Numbered from the stretch's first letter, positions 35,114 through 42,722 are shown. The stretch: DNA of 64,000 nt from DASXHY01 sp036272195 (GCA_036272195.1 DATAZE010000057.1:87341-151340), one strand, 5' to 3'. Notes: generated by a model from the sequence alone, not told the origin. Program-made: numbers and translations.

Positions 35114-37111
35114 ATGATCGCGAGCAAAGAGTCCTTCGAACCGCACAGCAGCGACGCGCTGCCGAACTCCACCAAGGTATTCGTCCCCGGCGAAATCCAC
35201 CCGGACGTGCGCGTGCCCATGCGCCAGATCGAAGTCACTCCCACGAAAACCTACAGCGGCGCCATCGAGCCGAACGACCCCGTGCGCGTCTATGATTGTT
35301 CCGGCCCGTGGGGCGATCCAAATTTCACCGGCACTGTCGAGGAAGGCCTGCCCGGGTTGCGCGAAAAATGGATTCGCACCCGCGCCGACGTGGAAGACTA
35401 TGATGGCCGCCAAGTGAAACCGCAGGACAACGGTTATCTCTCCGGAAAACACGCCGAATTCGCCAGCCAGGCGGAAAAAAATCGCCTCCGCGAATTCCCC
35501 GGCCTCAAGAGTAATCGCCGCCGCACACTGCGCGCGAAGGCCGGCAAAGTCGTCACACAACTCGCCTACGCCCGCGCCGGCATCATCACGCCGGAAATGG
35601 AATTCATCGCCATCCGCGAAAACATGGGCAGGGCGAATTTACGATTGACGATTGACGATTTACGCGACGACCTGACACGCAACGAACTCGATAAGCAGCA
35701 CGAAGGCAGCAGCCAGCTCGTAAATCGTAAATCGCAAATCACAAATTCATTTACGCCTTCCGTATTCTCCAAATTTCCCCAGAGAATCCCGGAAGAGATC
35801 ACCGCCGAATTCGTCCGCTCCGAAGTCGCCGCCGGCCGCGCCATCATTCCCTCGAACATCAACCACCCGGAACTCGAGCCGATGATTATCGGCCGCAATT
35901 TCCTCGTGAAAATCAACGCCAACATCGGCAACAGCGCCGTCGCGTCGAGCATCGAGGAAGAAGTCGAGAAAATGCGTTGGGCCACCAAATGGGGCGCGGA
36001 CACTGTCATGGATTTATCCACCGGCAAAAACATCCACGCCACGCGCGAATGGATTCTGCGCAACTCACCCGTGCCCATCGGCACCGTGCCCATTTACCAG
36101 GCCCTCGAAAAAGTCGGCGGAAAAGCCGAAGACCTCACGTGGGAAATTTTCCGCGACACCTTGATCGAGCAAGCCGAACAAGGCGTCGATTACTTCACGA
36201 TTCACGCCGGTGTATTGCTGCGGTTCATCCCGCTCACCGCGCGCCGCATGACCGGCATTGTTTCGCGCGGCGGCAGCATCATGGCCAAATGGTGCCTCTC
36301 GCATCACCAGGAAAACTTTCTCTACACCCACTGGGACGACATCTGCGACATCATGGCCGCCTACGACGTCAGCTTCAGCATCGGCGACGGCCTCCGCCCC
36401 GGCTCCATTGCCGACGCGAACGACCAGGCGCAATTCGGCGAACTCCAGGTGCAAGGCGAACTCACCGAACGCGCCTGGGCCAAAGGCGTGCAAGTCATGA
36501 ACGAAGGCCCCGGCCACGTCCCCCTGCACATGATCGAGGAGAACATGGCCAAGCAACTCGAATGGTGCCACGAAGCGCCCTTCTACACCCTCGGGCCGCT
36601 CACCACCGACATCGCGCCCGGCTACGACCACATCACCAGCGGCATCGGCGCGGCGATGATTGGCTGGTATGGCTGCGCGATGCTTTGCTACGTCACGCCC
36701 AAGGAACACCTCGGCCTGCCGAACAAGAAAGACGTGAAAGACGGCGTCATCGCCTACAAAATCGCCGCCCACGCCGCCGACCTGGCCAAAGGCCACCCCG
36801 GCGCGCAATACCGCGACAACGCCCTGAGCAAAGCCCGCTTCGAATTCCGCTGGGAAGATCAATTCAACCTCAGCCTCGACCCCGTCACCGCCCGCGAATT
36901 CCACGACGAAACCCTCCCGCAAGACGGCGCCAAAACCGCCCACTTCTGCTCCATGTGCGGCCCGCATTTCTGCTCCATGAAAATCACCGAAGACGTCCGG
37001 AAATACGCCGCCGAACAAGGCATCGCCGAAGAAGAGGCGTTGAAGAAGGGTATGGAAGCGAAATCGAAAGAGTTCGTGGAAAAGGGCGCAGAAGTGTATT
37101 CGAAAGCGTAA
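35114..37111 (+). CDS. thiC: phosphomethylpyrimidine synthase
   Basis: ThiC (665 residues) is the radical-SAM enzyme that turns aminoimidazole ribotide into HMP-P for thiamine synthesis. Recognisable parts are PGEIHPDVRVPMRQI, FIAIRENMG, EFVRSEVAAGRAIIP, the NEGPGHVPLHMIEENM block and the C-terminal CSMCGPHFC [4Fe-4S] motif. Between ENMGR and ITAEFVR there are about 31 more residues than in the E. coli enzyme, encoded by a palindromic repeat pair (35636-35747) that keeps the frame. A TPP riboswitch lies upstream, so thiamine pyrophosphate should repress it. A remnant of a second thiC 3' end lies 150 bp downstream. Confidence 0.95.
   Translation: MIASKESFEPHSSDALPNSTKVFVPGEIHPDVRVPMRQIEVTPTKTYSGAIEPNDPVRVYDCSGPWGDPNFTGTVEEGLPGLREKWIRTRADVEDYDGRQVKPQDNGYLSGKHAEFASQAEKNRLREFPGLKSNRRRTLRAKAGKVVTQLAYARAGIITPEMEFIAIRENMGRANLRLTIDDLRDDLTRNELDKQHEGSSQLVNRKSQITNSFTPSVFSKFPQRIPEEITAEFVRSEVAAGRAIIPSNINHPELEPMIIGRNFLVKINANIGNSAVASSIEEEVEKMRWATKWGADTVMDLSTGKNIHATREWILRNSPVPIGTVPIYQALEKVGGKAEDLTWEIFRDTLIEQAEQGVDYFTIHAGVLLRFIPLTARRMTGIVSRGGSIMAKWCLSHHQENFLYTHWDDICDIMAAYDVSFSIGDGLRPGSIADANDQAQFGELQVQGELTERAWAKGVQVMNEGPGHVPLHMIEENMAKQLEWCHEAPFYTLGPLTTDIAPGYDHITSGIGAAMIGWYGCAMLCYVTPKEHLGLPNKKDVKDGVIAYKIAAHAADLAKGHPGAQYRDNALSKARFEFRWEDQFNLSLDPVTAREFHDETLPQDGAKTAHFCSMCGPHFCSMKITEDVRKYAAEQGIAEEEALKKGMEAKSKEFVEKGAEVYSKA
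35636..35747. repeat. palindromic repeat pair inside thiC
   Basis: The arms 35636-35664 and 35719-35747 are 29 bp each and match as reverse complements at 24 positions. They are built from ATTTACG/GATTGACG units, so the encoded segments read LRLTIDDLR and LVNRKSQITN. The 54 bp between them carries RDDLTRNELDKQHEGSS, which may be original ThiC sequence. Such units usually occur between genes. Confidence 0.8.
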
Positions 37112-37119
37112 CCTGGTGG

Positions 37120-37143
37120 GTGGGGCGAGACTCCGTCGAGCCC
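37120..37143. repeat. GTGGGGCGAG...CGAGCCC hairpin repeat, copy 1
   Basis: GTGGGGCGAGACTCCGTCGA followed by GCCC starts 8 bp after the thiC stop codon. A similar hairpin is at 44840-44864. Confidence 0.6.
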
Positions 37144-37191
37144 TATATTTGTCCGTCTCCCTCTTATACTCCAAAGAGTTCCATTACTCAG

Positions 37192-37226
37192 CCCAGGGTT
37201 GGACCGCAACGCGAGACTACCCTGGG
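37192..37226. repeat. CCCAGGGT...ACCCTGGG hairpin
   Basis: The 8-bp arms 37192-37199 and 37219-37226 are perfect. A related unit with CCCGGGGT / ACCCCGGG arms is at 37474-37509. Between them sits the thiC 3' remnant. Confidence 0.65.
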
Positions 37227-37264
37227 TCACCGCCCAACAAATCCATCAACCCTGAAAGCGGTTG

Positions 37265-37320
37265 AACAAAAATCTCACAAATTCTTAGAAAAGGGTTCAG
37301 AACTATACTCGAAGGCGTAA
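37265..37320 (+). pseudogene. remnant of a second thiC 3' end
   Basis: The last 18 codons before the TAA at 37318-37320 read EQKSHKFLEKGSELYSKA, parallel to the thiC end EAKSKEFVEKGAEVYSKA (12 of 18 identical). Synonymous sites differ widely, so this is an old duplicate or recombination remnant, not a recent copy. Repeat hairpins separate it from thiC. Confidence 0.8.
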
Positions 37321-37473
37321 TCGTTTATCCCGGTAAGGCTGCGTTGCCGCGCAGCCCCAATTTTTCCCGCGCATAACGCGTCGGAAGTTTACGCCAAGGC
37401 ATGACCGAAATTTTTACACGAATTCCACGAATCGCCACTAATTCAAAAGCGCTGAAGGCGCTACGGAAATTAG

Positions 37474-37509
37474 CCCGGGGTTGCCCGATTCCGAGAGGGC
37501 TACCCCGGG
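37474..37509. repeat. CCCGGGGT...ACCCCGGG hairpin
   Basis: The perfect 8-bp arms 37474-37481 and 37502-37509 enclose TGCCCGATTCCGAGAGGGCT. This is a sister of the hairpin at 37192-37226. Apart from it, the gap to the Ntn-hydrolase gene shows no gene. Confidence 0.65.
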
Positions 37510-37596
37510 TCGAAATCGATTCAACCCATCCATTTCGCACGAAGCGCGGCGAGCAAAGCGAGTATGTTCGGCAACAAGCGGAGATCGGCAAACCTA

Positions 37597-38439
37597 TTAA
37601 ATCCCTTTTGGCCGTGGCTGTCGCTGTGCACCCTGTTTAACAGTAAAAGTTTTAGGGTCGCACCGCTCGAAAAGCTCATTGAACCATTCAAGTTCATTGT
37701 TTTGCCAGTCATCAGAAGCTTCCACTCCGGCAATGTATCGAGTCTGATCGTAAATGACCCCGAATTGATTTGATACACCGGTTCGAAACAGGCCTCCAAT
37801 TTGTGGAGCACCACCACAGAATAGATCTTTCCCGGATTTAAGCGCATCACAAAATGCACTGAATACCGCGCGACTTGTTCGGGCAATTGGAGAGTCTTGC
37901 CACTTTTTATTCCATTCGAGGAATGCGCTAGTACCTGAGCCCCCCACCGTTATTATCTTCGAGACCTTGGGGATTTCTTTCTCTACGCTAGACCAACCAT
38001 TTTTGCTGCTCCAATAATGTTCCCAAACTCTAAAGCGAGATTTCATGCCGTCTCCTTCCCGAGTCGCATGAAGAATCATGAAGTCGGTTAACAACAACCA
38101 CTGACCGCAAGAAATGGGGTGGCTTTTTTGAGAGCGAATTAGCAAATCGTGAATCCGTTCGGTCTTGATTTCAGCAGAGTCTCCGCTTTGAAATAGAACT
38201 CCACGATCGATCAACTCAACTAACTGGCCAATAACCATCGTTGGAAATCCAACATGGCCAAAAAAACCGAAAAGTTCAGGCTGTGTGCGACACGAGAAAA
38301 CTTTTTGCCCATTCGCCCACACAGCATCAGGTTTTTTTGCTTCGGGCTTATTGATCCAACTAATTGCGCTGTCAGTTGCGATATAAACTGAAGACGGTCC
38401 ACGGGAGTCAACACCAAGCCATGAGACAAGCGCGGTCAT
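37597..38439 (-). CDS. proteasome-like Ntn-hydrolase
   Basis: This 280-residue protein begins M-TALVSWLGVDSRGPSS. After Met removal Thr1 would be an N-terminal nucleophile. The pattern that follows matches proteasome beta/HslV subunits: YIATDSAISW (the Asp17 position), NGQKVFSC (the Lys33 position, as NGKKLF in archaeal beta subunits) and GFFGHVGFP (the GLVGDAQ position). Insertions move these residues to about 22 and 45. The rest of the protein is unfamiliar. No AAA+ partner or prokaryotic ubiquitin-like gene is adjacent. It is low in GC relative to thiC, flanked by repeats, and may be a horizontally acquired conflict or quality-control protease. Confidence 0.72.
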   Translation of the reverse strand: MTALVSWLGVDSRGPSSVYIATDSAISWINKPEAKKPDAVWANGQKVFSCRTQPELFGFFGHVGFPTMVIGQLVELIDRGVLFQSGDSAEIKTERIHDLLIRSQKSHPISCGQWLLLTDFMILHATREGDGMKSRFRVWEHYWSSKNGWSSVEKEIPKVSKIITVGGSGTSAFLEWNKKWQDSPIARTSRAVFSAFCDALKSGKDLFCGGAPQIGGLFRTGVSNQFGVIYDQTRYIAGVEASDDWQNNELEWFNELFERCDPKTFTVKQGAQRQPRPKGI

Positions 38440-38661
38440 TTGAATTGAGTTATTCTTCCGAGAATTGTATCATATAAGTAGACCTTAGAGCAAGCTGGCC
38501 TCTGAACACCTTGTTCAAGTATTTGGTCACGGCGCAACTCCCAGGCCCTCCATCAAGATAACGGGGGGTGAGGTCGAGGACCTGCTCCATGGCACTTAAT
38601 CGTGCCGTGGGGTGGCTGGGTCTAACATTCGGGAGTTCCGTCTTCGCTGGACACAAACGAA
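38440..38661. other. gene-free stretch upstream of the Ntn-hydrolase
   Basis: A CCATGGCAC...GTGCCGTGG hairpin lies near 38587-38610. The minus-strand open frame at 38450-38680 has no recognisable content. I see no gene. Confidence 0.5.
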
Positions 38662-38822
38662 ATGCGAAATCATCTCGCATATTGATAACTATTTATTACC
38701 TGTCGTTTACACCAACTCCCCCTAAACTCATTCTCATCGTCATTCTCGCATTTCTTCTCTCAAAAAACCTTACCGTAACTTTTTCCGTAAACCGCAATCG
38801 TGCTAAAAAATCTCCAAATGAA
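38662..38822 (+). repeat. orphan copy of a palindrome-plus-TTACNGTAA leader module
   Basis: It starts with the near-perfect palindrome ATGCGAAAT-C-ATCTCGCAT (38662-38680). After a variable stretch come ATTTCTTCTC and the block CTTACCGTAACTTTTTCCGT AAACCG, then a purine-rich CTCCAAATGAA end. The same architecture at 39941-40079 sits directly upstream of the Gp27-like gene. No gene follows this copy, so it looks like a leftover of a lost gene. Confidence 0.7.
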
Positions 38823-38994
38823 AGAAGATTTGCCGCTCGCAAAGACCGTAGGACAGGCATGCCGCCAGTAAGCTGGCCCCATCTCTCTGCGTCTCTACCT
38901 TTAAATCCCTTCCCACTCAAATTCGCGTAAATTCGTGTAATTCGCGTAAAAAAACTTCCCCCTAAACCCGCGTCCAAAAAATCACCCGCCCATC

Positions 38995-39822
38995 TCACTT
39001 CACCAACGCCGCCGATTGGTCATAAACCCGCGCCACAGTTTCCATCGTCGGCCGTTGGTCAGGATTTTTTTCCAGGCAGGCCATGATGATCTCTGCGGTA
39101 TGGCGCAGCAGATTATGTCCCGGCTTCAGCGGAGGAGCAGGCTTGCCTTCATGGATCGCCTTTTCAATTTCCGCCAGCGTGCCCTCGAACGGATGTTTTC
39201 CCGTATACGCGTAATAAGCCGTGACGCCAAACGCGAAGACGTCGCCTTTGAATCCGCGCGTGAAATCCCCGTTCCATTTCTCCGGTGCGGAATAGAGCGC
39301 CGTGCCCTTCGGCTCTTCTTTCTTGTCCGTGATGAACACCGGCAGGATTCCGTCAAAGTATGAGTGTGAAAAATCAATCAGCCGCGTTTCGTCCGGCGCC
39401 GCCATGGGCACCAGCACGTTGGCGCTTTTCACATCATTGTGAATGAGAGGCCGCCCGCAAAAGATACCGGCGTGCATGTCCGCCACCGTTTCCGCCAGAC
39501 TTTGCAGCAGGCGATGCGTGCGGCCCGGATCACTCCGCATGATGCCTTTGCGCACCAGTTCATCCAAAGTTTCCGCTTCGATATAGTCGAGAAACAAGCG
39601 GTGTTCAGCGGGTTCGTAAGCCAGTTTGCGCCGAATGCGCGGGTGAGTGATTGAGTCCAGCACGTAGGCCTCGTTCGCGATGAACACCCCGTCCCAAAAA
39701 TTCGCCGGCTCCTTCAGCAATACGGGGTATGGATTCCGCTCAAACTTCACGAGCGCCAATTTCGAGACGCGGGACCCCACTGCAAGAGGTTCCTGGTCTT
39801 TAATGGTTCGTAAGTTCACCAA
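38995..39822 (-). CDS. Ser/Thr protein kinase-like protein
   Basis: This 275-residue protein is a single kinase domain with no membrane segment. Visible motifs are the ATP lysine in VLLKEP, an alpha-C Glu in ANEAYVLD, the catalytic loop IHNDVKSANVL (Asp kept, HND in place of HRD), IDFS in place of DFG with Asp kept, YSAPEKW (APE) and KGDVFAFGVTAY. The Gly-rich loop is weak. It lies between the two copies of the leader module and next to the Ntn-hydrolase. Activity is plausible because Lys and both Asp residues are present. Confidence 0.85.
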   Translation of the reverse strand: MVNLRTIKDQEPLAVGSRVSKLALVKFERNPYPVLLKEPANFWDGVFIANEAYVLDSITHPRIRRKLAYEPAEHRLFLDYIEAETLDELVRKGIMRSDPGRTHRLLQSLAETVADMHAGIFCGRPLIHNDVKSANVLVPMAAPDETRLIDFSHSYFDGILPVFITDKKEEPKGTALYSAPEKWNGDFTRGFKGDVFAFGVTAYYAYTGKHPFEGTLAEIEKAIHEGKPAPPLKPGHNLLRHTAEIIMACLEKNPDQRPTMETVARVYDQSAALVK

Positions 39823-39940
39823 TGGATGCTATGCGCACAGCAGTCGCAGAAACCGCGATGCCGGTCAAGCGATGAATCCCGTCGCATACGCCAACTCACA
39901 TCCGCTGCAAAAAATAATCCTATATCCAACACATACCAAA

Positions 39941-40079
39941 TTACGAAATCATTTCGCATTTCACGCAAGCCGTTGAAGTCGTATGCATTACACCCGAGCC
40001 GTTCAATTCGATTCTTCCTCCGAAAACATTACAGTAAGTTTTTCCGCAAACCGCGCGCGTGATAAAACTCCAAGATGAA
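39941..40079 (+). promoter_or_regulatory. conserved leader module upstream of the Gp27-like gene
   Basis: It has a palindrome with a perfect 13-bp core (CGAAATCATTTCG, within 39941-39959), then ATTCTTCCTC and ATTACAGTAAGTTTTTCCGC AAACCG, and ends CTCCAAGATGAA. TTACNGTAA is itself palindromic. Conservation with 38662-38822 over both blocks suggests an operator or a mobile-element end belonging to the gene at 40181. Confidence 0.65.
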
Positions 40080-40134
40080 CCGCACCATTCGCGGCCGCAA
40101 CCTGGGAGCGCCGGCGTCCCGCCGGCCAGTCTCC

Positions 40135-40170
40135 CATCTGTGTTTATCTGTGTCCATCTGTGGCTAAAAG
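40135..40170 (+). repeat. dispersed TCTGTGTCCATCTGTG-type repeat, copy 3
   Basis: CATCTGTGTTTATCTGTGTCCATCTGTGGCTAAAAG immediately precedes the Gp27-like start; its end TCTGTGGCTAAA is identical to copy 1. Just upstream (40105-40127) lies a GAGCGCCGGCGTCCCGCCGGC palindrome. Confidence 0.78.
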
Positions 40171-40180
40171 AAATCATGCT

Positions 40181-40807
40181 ATGAAATCCCGCACCGGAAA
40201 AATCGCCCGCCTCCCCAAACCCATCCGCGACGACCTCAACCACCGCCTCGATAACGGCGCCGACGGCCCCGAACTTCTCGCCTGGCTCAACGCCCTGCCC
40301 GAAGTCCAACGCATCCTCGCCGAAAAATTCGGCGGACGTCCCCTCACCAAACATAACCTCTCCGATTGGCGGCGTGGCGGCTACGCCGAATGGGCCGCCC
40401 GTCGCGATGGCCGCGCTCAATGGCAGGACCTTATCGAGCAAGGTTGCGCGCTCGAACAAAAGCGAACCACCAGCAACGGCGCTGACGTCACCAACTGTCT
40501 CAGCACTTTTCTAGTCGTCGAACTCGCCCAGGCCATCGATGAACTTCACAAAATGAAGGATTCCAAACAACGATGGAAAGTTCTCCAGATGATTTCCCGC
40601 GCCCTCGCCCGCCTCCAGAACGCCCATTCCCGTGACAAACGCATCCGTCTTTGGGAAACCAAAGCACAAAACGTCCGGTCTCAAGTGCCAGCCCTGGAAG
40701 GGCGAAAGATGATAGCCCCGGGCCAGGCTGCGCAGCAGCTGCAGCCCGGGGTAACGATCCCAATAAAACCAACTTTTTCATCATTCGCCCCCGTGAAAGG
40801 CGAATGA
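40181..40807 (+). CDS. phage Mu Gp27-like (DUF3486-like) protein
   Basis: This 208-residue protein starts MKSRTGKIARLPKPIRDDLN, followed by RLDNGADGPELLAWLNALP and LTKHNLSDWRRGGYAEW. The pattern 'LP..IR..LN.RL..G..G..L..WLN...' recalls Mu Gp27-like phage proteins and a family that, from memory, is present in many copies in Verrucomicrobia genomes. The C-terminal 45 residues run into repeat DNA (a CCCGGG-rich palindrome and a 17-bp hairpin that contains the stop), so the original end may have been replaced. Function is unknown. Confidence 0.72.
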   Translation: MKSRTGKIARLPKPIRDDLNHRLDNGADGPELLAWLNALPEVQRILAEKFGGRPLTKHNLSDWRRGGYAEWAARRDGRAQWQDLIEQGCALEQKRTTSNGADVTNCLSTFLVVELAQAIDELHKMKDSKQRWKVLQMISRALARLQNAHSRDKRIRLWETKAQNVRSQVPALEGRKMIAPGQAAQQLQPGVTIPIKPTFSSFAPVKGE

Positions 40808-40815
40808 TGAAAAAG
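40773..40815. terminator. 17-bp perfect hairpin over the Gp27-like stop codon
   Basis: CTTTTTCATCATTCGCC (40773-40789) and its exact complement (40799-40815) enclose a 9-nt loop. The stop codon TGA (40805-40807) is in the right arm. It could serve as a terminator in either direction or be a small palindromic repeat. Confidence 0.75.
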
Positions 40816-40968
40816 CCAGCCTGCACACCTGCGACGAATGCAGGAACAAAAACACGCCCCCGGGCAAATCGAACCCAGTCGCCCCAAATCGCCGTCAAAA
40901 AAATTACTTTCTCGGTTGCAACCAACGCCGCTTCGGTAACAATCCCCTGACCTTCACGTCTTAAAATT

Positions 40969-41775
40969 ATGCAAAAACATTGGCGTTGGCTGGTTTTGCT
41001 GATGGCGCTTTTGACTTCGTCCGCGCGCGGAGCCGGGGCGACGAATAATCTTCAACCCATGTCCTTCACGGTGAACGGCGTTCGGCGCACCGCACTGGTT
41101 CACGTTCCTGCCCAGGCCAGTGCCACCAACACACCGGTCGTGTTCGTCTTTCATGGGCACGGCGGCTCGGCGGAAAATGCGGCGCGCAGTTTCGCCATGG
41201 AACGGCAATGGCCGGAAGCCATCTCCGTTTACATGCAAGGCCTGGACACTCCCGGCCAGCTCACCGATCCGCAGGGAAATCTTCCCGGCTGGCAGGCGGC
41301 CGTCGGCGACCAGGGCGATCGCGACCTTTTATTTTTCGACGCCGTCCTCGCGCGCCTCAAACACGATTACAAGGTGGACACCAAACGAATTTATTGCACC
41401 GGCCACTCCAATGGCGGCGGTTTCACCTATTTGCTTTGGCTCACCCGCGGAGACGTTTTCGCAGCAGTCGCCCCCTCCGCGGCCGCGGCAAGGTATGCGA
41501 ACCAATTAACCCCCAAGCCCGCCATAATCATCGCCGGACAAGACGATCCGCTGGTAGACTTCACCTCGCAGAAATTCATGATGGCGGTCGTGCGCCATCT
41601 CAACGGTTGCGTGGTAGCCGGCGAGCCATGGGCACAGCAATGCACGATTTATCCGTCCCCCGGCGGCACACCGCTCGTCACCTTCATTTATCCCGGCGGC
41701 CATGAATTCAATTCCGCCGCACCGGCGTTGATCGTGAAATTCTTCAAACAACATCCGGACGAAACCGGAAAATGA
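40969..41775 (+). CDS. secreted PHB-depolymerase/feruloyl-esterase-like hydrolase
   Basis: This 268-residue protein has a signal peptide (MQKHWRWLVLLMALLTSSARGAG, residues 1-22) and an alpha/beta-hydrolase domain of the LpqC/PHB depolymerase type. It has VVFVFHGHGGSAEN (oxyanion), CTGHSNGGGFT (GHSNG nucleophile elbow), GQDDPLVDF (Asp) and PGGHEFN (His). It should hydrolyse extracellular or periplasmic esters. No operon partner is evident. Confidence 0.87.
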   Translation: MQKHWRWLVLLMALLTSSARGAGATNNLQPMSFTVNGVRRTALVHVPAQASATNTPVVFVFHGHGGSAENAARSFAMERQWPEAISVYMQGLDTPGQLTDPQGNLPGWQAAVGDQGDRDLLFFDAVLARLKHDYKVDTKRIYCTGHSNGGGFTYLLWLTRGDVFAAVAPSAAAARYANQLTPKPAIIIAGQDDPLVDFTSQKFMMAVVRHLNGCVVAGEPWAQQCTIYPSPGGTPLVTFIYPGGHEFNSAAPALIVKFFKQHPDETGK

Positions 41776-41853
41776 AACCGGCACCACGCCGCTTCCGAAA
41801 ATTCACCACCCTGAAAGGTTGAATCCCATCCACGAATTTAGCATCGTGACTCC

Positions 41854-42309
41854 ATGCCACAGTCGTTCGCAAAAATCCTCGTGCACGCCGTGTTCTCCAC
41901 GAAAGACCGCCGTCCGTTCCTGCGCGACAAAATGGTCCGCGAAGAATTATACCTTTATCTCGGCGGCGCGCTGACCACCCTTGATTGCCAACCAATCATC
42001 GTGGGCGGAATCCAGGACCACGTGCATTTGCTGTGCGCTATGTCTCCCGCTTGCAAGGCCGCGGAAATGGTCAAGGAACTGAAACGCGGCTCGGCCTCGT
42101 TGCTGAAAACCCGGGGCTCGGACCTGAAGGAATTCGCGTGGCAAAACGGTTGCGGGATTTTCTCCATCGGCTTTTCGCAGATTAAATCCGCGCGCGACTA
42201 CATCGCCCGCCAGGAGGCGCATCATCGCAAAATTTCCTTCCAGGACGAATTCCGCCAATTTTTGCGCCGCTACGAAATCGAATTTGACGAACGCACAGTG
42301 TGGGATTGA
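41854..42309 (+). CDS. IS200-like / REP-associated tyrosine transposase (RAYT)
   Basis: This 151-residue Y1 transposase has the HUH motif in GGIQDHVHLLCAM and the catalytic Tyr in ARDYIARQEAHHRK. The N-terminus FAKILVHAVFSTKDRRPFL is typical. Usual IS200 subterminal hairpins and a tnpB gene were not seen, and the coding region looks intact, so it is better described as a RAYT-like domesticated transposase. It may have mobilised some of the palindromic repeats in the window; that is inference. Confidence 0.9.
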   Translation: MPQSFAKILVHAVFSTKDRRPFLRDKMVREELYLYLGGALTTLDCQPIIVGGIQDHVHLLCAMSPACKAAEMVKELKRGSASLLKTRGSDLKEFAWQNGCGIFSIGFSQIKSARDYIARQEAHHRKISFQDEFRQFLRRYEIEFDERTVWD

Positions 42310-42365
42310 TTCAGCTCTCTCAGGCTTAACTTTTCATCTGGATTAAAATGCAAAAAAATCCCCAC

Positions 42366-42393
42366 TTGACATGCAACCATTTGGTTGCATAAT
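42366..42393 (+). promoter_or_regulatory. promoter with embedded ArsR-type operator
   Basis: TTGACA (42366-42371), a 16-bp spacer and CATAAT (42388-42393) form the promoter. The spacer is almost entirely the palindrome ATGCAACCA-TT-TGGTTGCAT (42371-42390, 9-bp perfect arms). Binding there would block RNA polymerase, implying autorepression by the ArsR-like protein. Confidence 0.85.
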
Positions 42394-42403
42394 TGGAAGC
42401 GTG

Positions 42404-42718
42404 ATGGATGCAGTGTTCAAGGCGTTGGCTGACGGAAGCCGTCGAAAGTTGCTCGACCGGTTGTATAAGAGCAACGGGCAGACGTTGGGCGAGCTTTGCG
42501 AACATCTCGATATGACGCGACAGGCGGTGACCAAACACTTGGTGTTGCTGGAAAAAGCGAACCTGGTGTCGGTGGTCTGGCGCGGGCGCGAGAAGCTGCA
42601 TTATCTCAATCCAGTGCCGCTGCACGAGATCCACGAGCGTTGGATTGGCAAGTTCGAAAGCCCGCGCCTCCAGGCGTTGAGCGATTTAAAAAAAGTTCTC
42701 GAAAACAAAAAGGAATAA
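42404..42718 (+). CDS. ArsR-family transcriptional regulator
   Basis: This protein has 104 residues from the ATG at 42404; an upstream in-frame ATG at 42371 lies inside the operator and is rejected. The winged helix shows ALADGSRRKLLDRL, TLGELCEHLDMTRQAVTKHL and the wing WRGREKLHYLN. There is no obvious metal-binding cysteine motif. ArsR proteins of this type typically precede SRPBCC genes, as here. It starts 11 bp after the promoter -10 box. Confidence 0.92.
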   Translation: MDAVFKALADGSRRKLLDRLYKSNGQTLGELCEHLDMTRQAVTKHLVLLEKANLVSVVWRGREKLHYLNPVPLHEIHERWIGKFESPRLQALSDLKKVLENKKE

Positions 42719-42722
42719 CATC

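Noticed and set aside
35011..35295. Possible upstream ORF overlapping the thiC start
   Set aside because: Begins at TTG within the riboswitch platform and is out of frame with thiC; no sign of translation.
36065..37174. 369-codon minus-strand frame opposite thiC
   Set aside because: Shadow created by GC-rich codon bias; no domain.
35977..37320. 447-codon + frame across thiC
   Set aside because: Arg/Pro/His-rich out-of-frame reading of thiC; only its last 18 codons matter, as the thiC tail remnant.
38450..38680. 76-codon minus-strand frame upstream of the Ntn-hydrolase
   Set aside because: No recognisable content and it overlaps the palindromic leader module.
41776..41853. IS200-type left end before the transposase
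   Set aside because: Only a weak ACC...GGT symmetry is visible; no convincing subterminal hairpin or cleavage site.
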